A stretch of 64,000 bases of DNA. It comes from Rhodamnia argentea (taxonomy: Eukaryota > Streptophyta > Magnoliopsida > Myrtales > Myrtaceae). The notes beneath the pieces are model-generated. The model had not been told where the DNA came from. It did no database searches and saw only the letters and a program-made list of their open reading frames with translations. The DNA is taken from the NCBI RefSeq assembly GCF_020921035.1, contig NC_063150.1, forward strand, positions 4,836,001 through 4,900,000, read 5' to 3'. The position numbers were made by a program, and so were the translations under genes. This document shows, one piece after another, positions 1 through 11,194 of the stretch (positions within the stretch are counted from its first letter, which is position 1; every line of letters starts with the position of its first letter).

Positions 1-2491
1 TCATCCCTACATCTGTCGGGAACTTGAGCAACCTAGTAGAACTCTCTCTCGCCTCTAATGATCTTTCGGGACCTATTCCCCAGGAAGTGGGTGACTTGAG
101 AGCTTTGACCCTTCTTGCTTTGTCCAACAATAGTCTCAATGGTTCGATCCCTCCATCAGTTGGGAACTTGGTTAATCTGACCATATTGCTTCTGCATTTC
201 AACAAACTTTCTGGGTTCATTCCTCGTGAACTGAATAATCTTACTAGTTTAGTTGAGTTTACTCTGGCTCGAAATGAACTGACAGGACAGCTTCCAGAAA
301 ATGTATGCCTCGGCGGGTCACTGGAAGTCTTTACAGCATTTGACAATCACTTGAATGGTCCAATCCCAAGAAGCTTGAGGAACTGCAGCAGCTTAGTTAG
401 GCTTTGGCTTCAAGGAAATCGACTTAGTGGAAACATCACGGAAGATTTTGGTGTATACCCCATGTTAAAACTCATTGACTTGAGCCTTAATCAACTCTCT
501 GGCGAGCTCTCTTGGACATGGGGACTATGTAGTAGTTTGGAGAGCTTGCGAATATCTGACAACCTTATTTTTGGGGAGATTCCCCCCACGATTGGGAATA
601 TGACTCGACTGGGAGTGTTGGACTTATCTTCGAACTACATAACCGGAGGGATTCCTCGTGAATTGGGAAGACTAGTTTCATTGATAGATCTTTCTCTGAC
701 TGGTAATAATATCTCAGGTGACATCCCTCATGAGATTGGGCTTTTCTCAAGTCTAGCAAAGCTCAACTTGGCGAGGAACAGTCTGAATGGTCCGATTCCC
801 ACACAATTAGGACAATGTAGGAAATTATGGTACTTGAACTTGAGCAGAAACGTGATTCGAGGAAGTATTCCTTCAGAGGTTGGAAATATTCAATTTCTGC
901 AGATTCTCGATTTATCCAGCAACTTCTTGGAGGGAGAAATAGCCCAGGATCTTGGAAAGCTGACTGCATTAGCTGACTTAAATCTCTCTCATAACGGCTT
1001 GTCCGGTTCCATTCCACACAGTTTCTACGATATGTTGGGTCTTGCGTCTGTCGACATATCATATAATGAATTGGAGGGGCCACTCCCAGACATTGAGGCC
1101 TTTCGCAGGGCTCCATACGCAGCAATTCAGAATAACAAAGATGTATGTGGTGTCGTGGCTGGTCTAAGAGCATGCGCTTCTTCCTCTAACAAGAAAGCCA
1201 ACCCAGAGAGGGGAAAGAAGCTTGTGGTCGGAATAACTGTGTCAGTTACAGGCACCTTTTTCCTCATTTTTGCTTTCGGGGGGATCTATCTTTTGGCTAG
1301 CCGGAAATGCAAGGATGAAAACTGTAATTTGAGGGAGGAACATACTGGAGATCCCTTTGTGGTGTGGAGCTACGATGGAAAATTGGTTTATCAACATATC
1401 GTCGAGGCCACAGAAGGTTTCGATCTGAAGTACCGAATTGGAGAGGGTGGATTTGGAGCTGTTTACAAAGCTGAGCTGTCTCCAGATCGAGTCTTCGCAG
1501 TGAAGAAGCTACATTCATTAGAAGATGGTGAGGTGATCGGGGTTACCTCTTTGGAGAGGGAGGTAAATTGCCTAGCAAATATATCCCACCGAAACATTGT
1601 GAAGCTCTATGGATACTGCCTGCATTCAACCAATTCATTCTTGGTTTACGAGTTCCTCAAGAGAGGAAGCATAAGAGAAATCTTGGGTGATGACGAAGCG
1701 GCGATGGAGCTAAACTGGGTCAGGAGGGTAAATGTTATCAGAGGAGTGGCAAACGCAGTTGTCCTACATGCACCACGATTGCTTCCCTGTGTGGATTCAC
1801 CGAGACTTGACAAGCAACAATGTTCTGTTGGATGCTGATTACGAGGCTCACGTTTCCGACTTCGGTATTGCTAGGCTTCTCAAATCAGATTCATCAAATT
1901 GGACTTCTTTGGCTGGTACTCTTGGATACATTGCTCCAGGTACAAGTTCTTGGTCCTATCTTAACTTCTAATTCACATCTTAGTACTGCTAATCAACGTT
2001 CATATACATAGCTTTTGCCTCTCTTGTACAATCTCTGCTTTCCAAGCTAGTAAAAGACAGAATTTTTTGTGGTCAGCTACTTCATATATTGAACTAAGAT
2101 ATGCCACCTGTGAATTCTAGAGCTTGCATTCTCGCCGGTAGTCACGGAAAAATGTGATGTTTATGGCTTTGGAGTGCTAGCAATGGAAGTGATTATGGGA
2201 AAACATCTGGGGGATCTCATCTACATTTCTGGTCCATCATCTTCATCGCCTGCAAAGATTGGTTTGGACTTTTTACTCCAGGATGTGCTGGACGGCCGCC
2301 TCTCGCCTCCCATGGGTAGAGATGCAGAGAACGTGGTGTCGATCGCAAAACTGGCGATTGCATGCTTGCGAGTGGATCCTCGGCATCGGCCAAGCATGAA
2401 AAGAGTCTCGCTAGAACTTCCAGTTCAAGTGCCTCTAGCAAAGCCATTTTCTGAGGTCAGGTTGGGTGAACTGAAAAGCTTCTGCTGTTGA
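1..2491 (+). pseudogene. MIK2-like LRR receptor kinase, copy 1 (5' end cut by window, frameshifted in kinase)
   Basis: Family role: a plasma-membrane LRR receptor-like kinase of the MIK2/At4g08850 group, which sense extracellular peptides. The reading frame is already open at base 3, so the N-terminus lies outside the window. Visible in order: about 14 LRRs with the 'NLSxNxLSGxIP' pattern, a post-LRR 'GVVAGLRAC' cysteine motif, one transmembrane helix (about 1225-1300), then a kinase with P-loop GEGGFG and AVKK. After GVANA an extra G at 1758 shifts the frame. The kinase continues in the next frame with [19 protein letters not shown] and GTLGYIAPE. An intron runs 1940-2120 (GT-AG), splitting the Glu codon of APE exactly as in copies 2 and 3. 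The C-lobe ends at the TGA 2489-2491. Without the insertion the kinase would be complete. I call it a pseudogene, but a single-base assembly error cannot be excluded. Confidence 0.85.
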
Positions 2492-2858
2492 GCTGAACAC
2501 ATGAAAGAGATGTACTGTTAAGTAGTCACAAAAGTGAAAGCACCATAAAACAAATGGGAAATTTTAGGAAGCTCCTAGAGAATGTCCAACATGAGCTCTC
2601 TTCTGTAGTAGTAATTGATCGATGGTCGCGTGGACGACACTATTCTTCTCTGTCTTGAGGTGTTCAAATGGTTTTTCGATAATGATCACATGAACCCTTA
2701 TAAGAAAGGAGGTGCAACACATAAAAGCACGTCAAAGTCTCATCTACTGATGTCAAATTGAAACTTCAGAAAGTGGAGAAGAAGGAAATTCTGAAAGCAG
2801 AACTGAAAGACAGACGATTTTTCCGGGTGCTTTTTGCCCTCTTTGTGCAAACTCAGGC

Positions 2859-2865
2859 TATAAAA
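2859..2865 (+). promoter_or_regulatory. TATA box of the truncated receptor relic
   Basis: TATAAAA lies about 80 bases upstream of the ATG at 2945, a normal plant spacing, and resembles the TATA placement upstream of copies 2 and 3. It suggests the relic kept its core promoter. Confidence 0.4.
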
Positions 2866-2944
2866 TCCGACGCCGGACACTAGTCGGTACCCATGAAGAA
2901 CACAACATCACACGAATAGTTCAAGCAGAGAGAGATAGGAAGTC

Positions 2945-3076
2945 ATGACCATTGTAAATGTCCTCCTCAATATCTTCACTGGCCTTGCTTCAGCAGCCAC
3001 TGATCCATATGCAATTGCAGAGGAAGCAACACAGGCTCTGCTGAAATGGAAATCTAGTTTCAACAGTCGGAGCTGA
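2945..3076 (+). pseudogene. 5' stub of a fourth LRR receptor kinase
   Basis: A 43-residue frame starts at ATG 2945 with a short hydrophobic leader ending in LASAATDP, followed by EEATQALLKWKSSF. This is the start of the LRRNT_2 cap; copies 2 and 3 have REEAQFLLEWKSSL and REEAHALLEWKSSL at the same place. It then reads NSRS and stops at TGA 3074-3076. No LRRs follow, so the rest of the gene is gone. It could encode a tiny secreted peptide, but is better read as the remnant of a deleted array member lying between copy 1 and copy 2. Confidence 0.65.
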
Positions 3077-4010
3077 AAGACTTTGTGGTTGTCCACTTAT
3101 AAAAATTCTCTCTACCAAACTTCAAGGGATCTGAACGTTAAGGATTACCGTTTTCTTTTACTGTTATAACAAGGTTGTTGGCTTCGTATCAGATTTCTCT
3201 AATCAGAATTTTGTCACATTTAATCCAAATTTCAGTGCATCTAAATGTTTTACTAGCTTTCAATTTCTATATAGTTTCCTCTATCGCTGGCGAGGCCTTG
3301 CTCATGGCTGGCAAAGGCTGGTGACCTCCATGGGTCCCTCTGGTGACTAGCGGCGGCGGCACCCATCAGCGAGGCCCTGCCATTCTTTGCTTTGTTTTGT
3401 TTTGTTTTTTTTCTTTCTTTTTTCCAGTTTTGTCTGTTTAGATACAAGCTTAGACTTTTTTTTTTAGTTTTTTAATCTAATTTAAATAAGATTTTAAGAA
3501 GAAAATAGTAAAAAAAATGCCATGCAGGAGAGATAAATTAATTTGAAAATGAACGTCGGCATTTTCCGTTAGACAAACCGACGGTGATAACGGAAAGACT
3601 TGATTGCACTAATTTAACAAGTTTTAAGACTTTTAGTGTATTTATATTTATTTTAAGCTTACGAAAAGCGAAGTTTTAGCATGTACTCGACAAAATTTAT
3701 ATGGGCCATTGTTTAAATTTGTTTTGCTCATGAATTATCCGATGGTAACCATCATTGTAGTTGATCTAATAGTAATAGTAAATGAGTCACAAATCTTTTC
3801 ACGAGATCACAAGTTCGATTCATGTTGTGAGTAAAACTTATGATCCGTCCCTTGTTGTCTAGCTACCACATATCTCATGTGGAGTGACAACTTGGTGACA
3901 AGCTCGTCAATCTTGAACTTTCGAGTTGACGGCTGGTATGAAATAGTCATAGCCAAATTTGAATATTTGGTGAAGGATATAAGACTCTTATGATAACGTC
4001 AAAAACGGTT
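3077..4010. other. Intergenic, repeat-derived, no gene seen
   Basis: It holds a GC-rich 'ggcgaggcc...ggcggcggcacc' fragment (about 3283-3390) next to T-rich tracts, then AT-rich DNA. No conserved reading frame was recognised. Confidence 0.5.
3741..3960 (+). repeat. Possible tRNA-derived SINE remnant
   Basis: A segment with a weak A-box-like 'tagttgatctaatag' and, about 60 bases later, a B-box-like 'agttcgattcat' resembles the tRNA-related head of a plant SINE. No poly(A) tail or target duplication was confirmed. The evidence is the two short motifs and their spacing only. Confidence 0.22.
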
Positions 4011-5104
4011 GCTACTTGCTAGGATCTCTCAGCCTTCCCTGCCCTGTTCACCCATAAAAATAAGAAAGAATTACTTGATGGTGATTATTCATACACCATA
4101 ATAGGGGTTATACCAAAGAAAGAAACCGGAACCATCTAACACGGAAAGCACAGGATGTCCCTTCTTTTCAAACACCAAAGTCCAAATAAAGAGTTCTTTT
4201 CTGAGAAAAAAAAGGAGAGAGGTGGAAGTCAAAGGTGAAGGAGATGGAATTTCTAGCTGTAGGAAAGAATGACTTATATGGGGACAGAAATACACATTTG
4301 AACCACCAATCATCATCGTCATATAGCTATTAAAAGGTGCTCGCGTGAGTGTGCCAAGCGAAATATGTCTCATGTTAGGATATGGTGTAATATGAGAAAA
4401 TACAAAGAAGTTAATATATAATAGTTAACTTATAACTTATTGGCCAACTGAATATGTTGACAAGCTCGGATTTAGGTTCGTTCTTGCTGACTAGGTGAAG
4501 GTATTCTCGGGTTTCTGGTGCGTCGATCCAGCAATAGGTAAGGAATGGATGTTGGCAAATCCAAGGAGCACCAATTCAAAGGATGAGTTAATATCTCATC
4601 ATAGGACTCTCATGCTGAGTGGAGGATCATAATGTCTTACTCCCTCAAATGGGGGACGAAAATTCAACTTCTGTCTAGATAATAAACCTATCCTCTCATC
4701 GGACAACAACGTTTACTCTCTGGAAGATTATGACACTCGAAACTACGGATGGTATTCTCAATCCAAGTTCAAGTTGCAAATGGACCGGAGCTATAACTTG
4801 ACGCAGGTTTCGCTTGACTTTGGTTGGCTTGCCTTGTCTTGACAGAGCCTAGAAATTATGGCCTCGCTCTAACTAGTGAAACAAATGCACATGTCATGAG
4901 TCAGCTTCGGATCAAGACTCCATCTACTGTTTATCGATGACCAAGCTTGAGTAACTTCAGCCACTCTGATTCATATAAGAGGACGAATGAGAAAAAGATA
5001 GAAGAACAATGAAGAAGTTGGACTTTACTAACCAAGTGATCAGGGCAAGTCCTATCTTTCTTTTCTTTTCTTTTCTTTCAAAGCTTATGTAGTTCACGGC
5101 CAGC

Positions 5105-5113
5105 TATTTATAA
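5105..5113 (+). promoter_or_regulatory. TATA box, receptor copy 2
   Basis: TATTTATAA lies 65-73 bases upstream of the ATG at 5178. The equivalent place before copy 3 has TATAAATA, so the element is conserved between the duplicates. Confidence 0.5.
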
Positions 5114-5177
5114 TTCAGCATGCTGTTAGGGAAATACCATACACAGTTCTAGTGCAGACGCTCTTATAACCCAAGTC

Positions 5178-8100
5178 ATGGTCACTTCCATAGTTTCGGA
5201 TAAACCTCCATCTAATTTTGTTTCCTTAAAATTATCGGCCTACATTAGTACAATCGCCAGCATAGTTTTCACCTTATCTCTTGTTCCAGCTTTTGCCTCT
5301 CCGGCTTATTTCGGAGCTCAAGCGAGCAATGGAACTGCGAAAAGAGAGGAAGCGCAGTTTCTGCTGGAGTGGAAATCTAGCCTTGACAATTACAATCAAG
5401 CTGTTTTATCTTCATGGCGGGGCCACGACCCTTGCACATGGAGAGGGATTGGTTGCGGTAGCTCGGGAAGTGTCTCGGAGCTTAATATCTCGAACATCGG
5501 TTTGGGAGGTTCGCTCAGAAAACTTAACTTCACCGCTCCGTTGAATCTAGTTAGCCTCAATCTCTCGGTGAACTCGCTCTGTGGTCCCATTCCTTCGTCT
5601 ATCGGTAACCTCTCTAAGTTGTCCACTATGTCTATCTTTAACAACTCGCTCTCTAGCACAATCCCTCTTGAAATAAGCAAGTTGAGCAGTCTAAGCATTC
5701 TTTACCTTGATGGGAATCATCTCCACGGAACTATCCCGGAAGAAATAGGAATGATGCACTCTCTTTCAAACCTCTCCTTGTATGACAATAATCTCACGAG
5801 TCAGATTCCTACTTCAATGCGAAACTTGAGCATCTTAACATTTCTTGCCTTGGGCCAAAACAATCTCATAGGGTCGGTTCCTCGAGAAATTTACACCCTA
5901 AGTTCTCTTGCCTTCCTTTCTCTCCGAATAAACAAATTAACCGATTCCATTCCTCTGTCTATAGGAAATCCGAGTAATCTAAACGTCCTTAACTTCCAAC
6001 AATACTTTCTTTCTGGTCCAATTCCCCGGGAAATAGGAAGGCTGAAACCTCTGTCAAGGCTCACTTTGTCCGGCAATAATTTCAGGGGTCCAATTCCTGT
6101 GTCTATAGGAAACTTGACTTCCCTAGCTTTATTAGTCCTCGCTCCCAACAATCTTTCCAACTCCATTCCTGAAGAAGTTGGAACCTTGAGACATCTGAAG
6201 GAACTTCGCCTGTCACAAAATAGTCTCAACGGGTCGATCTCGAGATCAATTGGAAAATTGATCAACCCGAGTGTACCGAGTTTGCACTACAACCATCTTT
6301 CTGGTTTCATCCCGGATGAAATGAACAATCTTAGAACTCTAAGACATTTCTCCATAGGTGAAAATAACCTAATAGGGCGATTACCGGATAACATTTACCT
6401 TGAAGGGTTACTCCAAAATTTTACAGCGCCCAATAACCACTTCGATGGTCCTCTTCCTAAGAGCCCGAAGAATTGCAGTAGCTTATTGAGGATTCGACTT
6501 GATGGAAACCAACTCATGGGAAACCTGACGGAAGATTTTGGTGCATATCCCAACTTGAAGTACATTGACTTGAGTCATAACCAATTCTACGGAGAGCTTT
6601 GTTCGAAATGGGGCTGTTCCCATAACTTAACAAGCCTAAGAATCTCCAGTAACAACATTTCTGGTGGGATACATCCCTGGATTGGGAATCTGACCCGGTT
6701 GAGAGTATTGGACCTCTCATCGAACTATATTACCGGTCGCCTTCCGAGGGAACCGAGAGGATTGACTTCACTTCTTGAGCTTGATCTACGTGATAACAAA
6801 ATCTCTAGTAATATCCCTCCCGAGATTGGTCATTTTCGCACCGCTATGAAGCTCAACTTAGGGGGCAACAAGTTTGGTGGCTTGATCCCGCCTCAATTAG
6901 GACAGTGCAGAAGCTTGTGGATCTTGAATTTGAGCAACAACGAAATTCGAGCCGATACTCCTACGGATATAGGCAATTTGCAGTTTTTGAGTGATCTTGA
7001 TCTGTCCCATAACTTCTTGGTAGGAAAAATACCACAGAGCATCGGCAAGTTGACAATTTTGGAAGTGTTGAATTTATCCCAAAACAGCCTCTCCGGCTTC
7101 ATACCCCAAACTTTCAACAATATGTTGGGATTGGTATCTCTGAATATATCCCACAACTACTTGGAGGATCCAATCCCAAACATCGAAGCCTTCCGTGATG
7201 CTCCATACAGCGCAGTAGCAAGCAATAAAGCCGGGTTGTGTGGTGTCGTGGCTGGTTTGAAGAACTGCTCCGAGAGGGCTTATAGTGAGAAAGGAAATAA
7301 GTTTATGATTCTAGTCATTCTCTTAATAGTCAGCTTCATCCTCCTCACATCTTTATTCACCGGAGTGATTCTTCTAGCTTGCCAAAGGGTCAAAAGCACG
7401 GAACAAGACTTATTGGAAGCACAAGTGCGAGGAGATGCTTTTGCAATATGGGGCTACGACGGAAAAATGGTGTATGAAAACATTATTAAAGCCACGGAAG
7501 GATTCAATTCCAAGTACTATGTGGGAGAGGGAGGATACGGAGTCATATACAAAGCCAAGCTATCTGCTAATCAAGCTTTTGCCGTGAAGAAAATTCATGC
7601 GTCGCAAGAGGATGACATTTTCGGGTCAATGTCACTAGAGTGGGAGGTCAATGCATTGGCAAATATATGACACCGTAACATCGTCGAGCTCTATGGATAT
7701 TGCTTCCATCCGAGACACTCGTTTTTGGTGTACGAGTTCATGGAAAGATGAAGCTTGAGAAGGGCCTTGATCGACGACGAGATGGCGACGGAGTTTGATT
7801 GGGCTAGGAGGGCCGGCTCGATCAAAGGGGTGGCGAATGCGTTGTCTTACATGCACCGCGATTGCTCTCCACCGTGGATTCATAGTGACATCACCGGCAA
7901 CAACGTGCTTCTGGATGGTGATTATGAAGCTCATGTTTCTAATTTTGGCACAGCAAGGCTTCTCAAGCCAGATTCATCTAATTGGACTTTAGTGGTCGGT
8001 ACACTTGGATATATAGCACCAGGTGTGCATGTGCTTGCCCATTTGGTAATATGTTCAGCTATCCGTAAGCTTGGCTGAATTTTTTGTCATGAATTGATTT

Positions 8101-8524
8101 GTATTGCTAAAGATTACCGGATAACAACTTAATGCTTCTCTTATATATTGCAGAGTTAGCATATTCATCAGCAGATTCTGAAAAATGCGATGTTTATAGC
8201 TTCGGAATAGTTGCATTGGAAGTACTTATGGGAAAGCATCCTAGTGATCTCGTCTCGAGCTCGTGCCAACCATTGACATTGTCGATACAATTCGACTCGG
8301 GAACATTCCCGCAAGATGTGCTGGACCGACACCTCTCACTTCCTCTGGACAAAGACACGCGGGACGTGGTTTCGATTGCTAAACCGGCACTTGCATGCTT
8401 GCGAGTCAATCCTCATCATCGACCCACCACGCGAAAAGTTTGTCGAGGGCTTTCAATTCAAGCGCCTCTAGGGAAGCCATTCTCGGATGTCGGGTTGAGT
8501 GAGCTGAATGGCGTCCATGGTTGA
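5178..8524 (+). pseudogene. MIK2-like LRR receptor kinase, copy 2 (two nonsense codons in kinase)
   Basis: A secretory leader (hydrophobic about residues 20-43) is followed by an LRRNT_2 cap with HDPCTWRGIGC, about 22 LRRs, the GVVAGLKNC motif and a transmembrane helix near residues 707-735. The kinase N-lobe has GEGGYG and AVKK. The frame stops at TGA 7668-7670, where copy 3 has CGA (Arg of ANIRHRNI). A second stop, TGA 7749-7751, replaces GGA of ERGSLRR. The same frame then runs on through the kinase. An intron lies at 8023-8153, and exon 2 ends at 8524. The downstream kinase has drifted further: HRD reads HSD and DFG reads NFG. The product as it stands is an 830-residue membrane receptor cut off in the N-lobe. 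It is either a pseudogene or a kinase-less receptor-like protein. Confidence 0.88.
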
Positions 8525-9181
8525 GGTAGCTGAACATATGAGGAAGTGATTGACGGGAAAAGAGCTGAATGGTTTCCTGTCTGTACATATTCACATCAAT
8601 GCACCTTTTCCTTTTAAGTGCTATAATGGAAGTGCCAATGCATTAGTTATTTTCACAAACAACTTCTCATCCACCCTATTCAACTCCGCATCGCCTTTCT
8701 TGCAGTTGAGCCCAATACACGTAAGGAAAGATTCGATAGATAGTTGATAAGTTGAGTTTATTGGTAATCCAATTGAGCCCATGTTCATTTAGAAATTTGA
8801 ATTATCGAGTATGAATCAACTAGGCATTATCAATACCGATATCCAATGTGGGACTTCTTTTGTCTTCTGCACTACTCAAATGTGCACACAAGAAACAATA
8901 GTAGAGGTAAGAAGATTAATTTACAACTCTGTGCGGGTTCTTCCGGGGTGCTTAATAGGAGACGCTTGTTTAAGAAAACTACTAGATTTAAAGTATTGGC
9001 TTATGAATATTAGCATAAAAAACGATGCGGCACGATAGTATTGACTGATTAACCAAGTATATCACATCTTGCGCTCCCAACTTTGCTTGCTTAAATCATG
9101 AACACGGCATTACTTAATGTTAACTCGCCAAGCCATTGTCCTGTAGATTGATGCGTGCACCATAAGTCCGTCTTCGGCAAA
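8525..9181. other. 3' flank of receptor copy 2
   Basis: No gene was seen. The DNA is homologous to the 3' flank of copy 3 (about 14681-15390), which marks it as part of the duplicated unit. Short open frames here are not conserved between the two units. Confidence 0.5.
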
Positions 9182-9565
9182 AGGATACTTCAAGTATCAA
9201 TATTTATGTACGATACTCACTTTAATGCCAATATTTTTTTTAGATCACTTAAGTGCCAACTTTTTCGAAAAACGATAAATTAAGTGCCAACTCCGGTGAG
9301 GTCACCGGAATTTGCCGTTGGCACTAAAGTGATCATTTTTTTTTTCTAATTTGGCATTAAAGTGATCGTTTTTTGGATAACTTAAGTGTCAATTTTTTTG
9401 AAAAACGATTATTTAAGTGCAAACTCCGGTAAGATCGTTGAAATTTCTTGCCGTTGGCACTAAAGTGGTCATTTTTTTTTTGATTTGGCATTTAAGTGAT
9501 CCAAAAAAAAAAATATTGGTATCAAAGTGAGCGCCGTATACAAATATTGACACTTGAGATGTCCT
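9182..9565. mobile_element. MITE with ~58-bp terminal inverted repeats
   Basis: The left end 'aggatacttcaagtatca' is an inverted match to the right end 'tgacacttgagatgtcct'. Pairing continues for about 58 bases through 'cactttaatgcc'/'ggtatcaaagtg'. The interior is built of alternating 'cacttaagtgccaa' units and T-tracts in both orientations. The element is absent from the matching place in unit 2 (about 15390). A relative lies at 59365-59815. It is non-autonomous, with no coding capacity. Confidence 0.7.
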
Positions 9566-11121
9566 AATGCCGTCTATCTTCAATAAAATTTCGTGGCCAA
9601 CCTAGTCATGGGTAGACAAGTTGAGCAAAGATTTGTTGTTGTGTGTCGGCAAGATTTTTCAAAAAGACCATCATTTTCCATGTCGAGGTCTTTGGGATGA
9701 ATGTTCCAAGATGATGATAATCATATGCATCGGCGAGTATATGTCCCCACAGAAATATAGTGAGGGATGATTGCCAAAGGCCACAAGTATTTTCCCGTGA
9801 TAGATTGGCCTCCTACTATAGAATGCTCATCCAACGGCTAGTTAATACAATCGAAAACTGCAAGGTCCCCTGGCCTTTCCCGCCATGTTCACCCATTAAA
9901 ATCAAATTACTTGATGGTGATGATTCACACACGATAATATGGGTTATACCAAAGAAAGAAGCTGCAACCGTCTAGCACGTAAAGCATAGAAAATGCCCTT
10001 TTTTTTTTCAAACACCCAAAATTCAAAGAAAGAGTTCTTTATTGAAGAAAAAAAATAAAAATAAAAATAAAAAAGAGAAAGAGGTGGATGTCAAAGGTGA
10101 AGGAGATGGACTTTCTAGCCGTAGAGAAGAATTTACTTATATGGGGACAGAAATGCACATTTGAACCAACAATCGTTATCATCCTCCCTTCGAAGAACGG
10201 CCCATCTATAGCTGTTAAAAGGTGCTTTCGCGACCGTGCTAAGCAAAAGAAGTCTCGGGTTAGGATTCGGTGTAACACAGAGAAGTTAATATGTCTTAAT
10301 TAACCGATTAGCTAACTGAATATGCTGTTGGCGAGCTCGGATTTAGGTTTGTTCTTGCTGATCTCGCGAAGGTATTCTCGGGTTATTGGTGCGTCGATCC
10401 AAGAATAGCTAAGGAATGGATGTTAGAGAATACAAGGAGGACTAATTCAAAGGAAGAGTTGATATCTCATCGGAGACTCTTATGCTGAGTGGACCATAAT
10501 GTCTTAATCCCCGACACGGGGAATGAAAATTCAACTTCTGTCTAGATGATAAACCTGTCCTTTCCTCAGACAACAACGTTCACTCTCCGGAAGATTACGA
10601 CACTCGAACTACGCATGCTTCTGCCTCGTTAGAGGCTCTGCGTTAATGTCGGGCACTAAATAGGAGGGCCCCTCCGGTTTTGAAATTATATTGCTATTCT
10701 CGATCCAAGTTCAAGTTGCAAATGGATTGGAGCCCAAACTTGACACTGGTATCGCTCGTCTTCGATTGGCTTGCCTTGTCTTGACGGAGTCTAGAAACTA
10801 TGGCATGCTCTAACTAGTGAAGCAAATGCACATTCCAGGTGGTTGGACATGATGCTGATGGTTCATGAATGAGTCGGCTTCTGATCAAGGCCCCATCTAG
10901 AGATCCAAATTTTATAGATGACCAAGCTTGAGCGACTTCAGCCAATCCGATTCATATAAGAGGACGAATGAGAAAAAGACAGAAGAAAATGAAGAAGTTG
11001 GACTTTTCTAACCAATTAATCGGGACAAGTCCTATCTTTTCATGACCGTTCGAAAGACAAGCTGGAAAGAAGCATACCATGCATGCTTTTTTCTTCAAGG
11101 CTTATGTAGTTCGAGTCCAGT

Positions 11122-11129
11122 TATAAATA
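11122..11129 (+). promoter_or_regulatory. TATA box, receptor copy 3
   Basis: TATAAATA lies 66-73 bases upstream of the ATG at 11195, collinear with the TATA-like element of copy 2. Confidence 0.55.
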
Positions 11130-11194
11130 ATTCAGCAAGTAGCTGAAGAAATATCATACAAAGTTTTGGTGCATACACTCTTGTTACCCAAGTC

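Larger units (their letters stand above)
4010..9180 (+). repeat. Tandem segmental duplication unit 1 (carries receptor copy 2)
   Basis: The upstream DNA (for example around 4081-4260), the receptor gene and the 3' flank (about 8800-9170) align in the same order with 9850-15390. Shared landmarks are 'gggttataccaaagaaag' upstream and 'accgatatccaat' and 'ccattgtc' downstream. The two units therefore arose by duplication of gene plus promoter plus 3' flank. Small later insertions separate them, for example about 75 bases near 10611-10690 and the MITE at 9182-9565. Confidence 0.8.
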
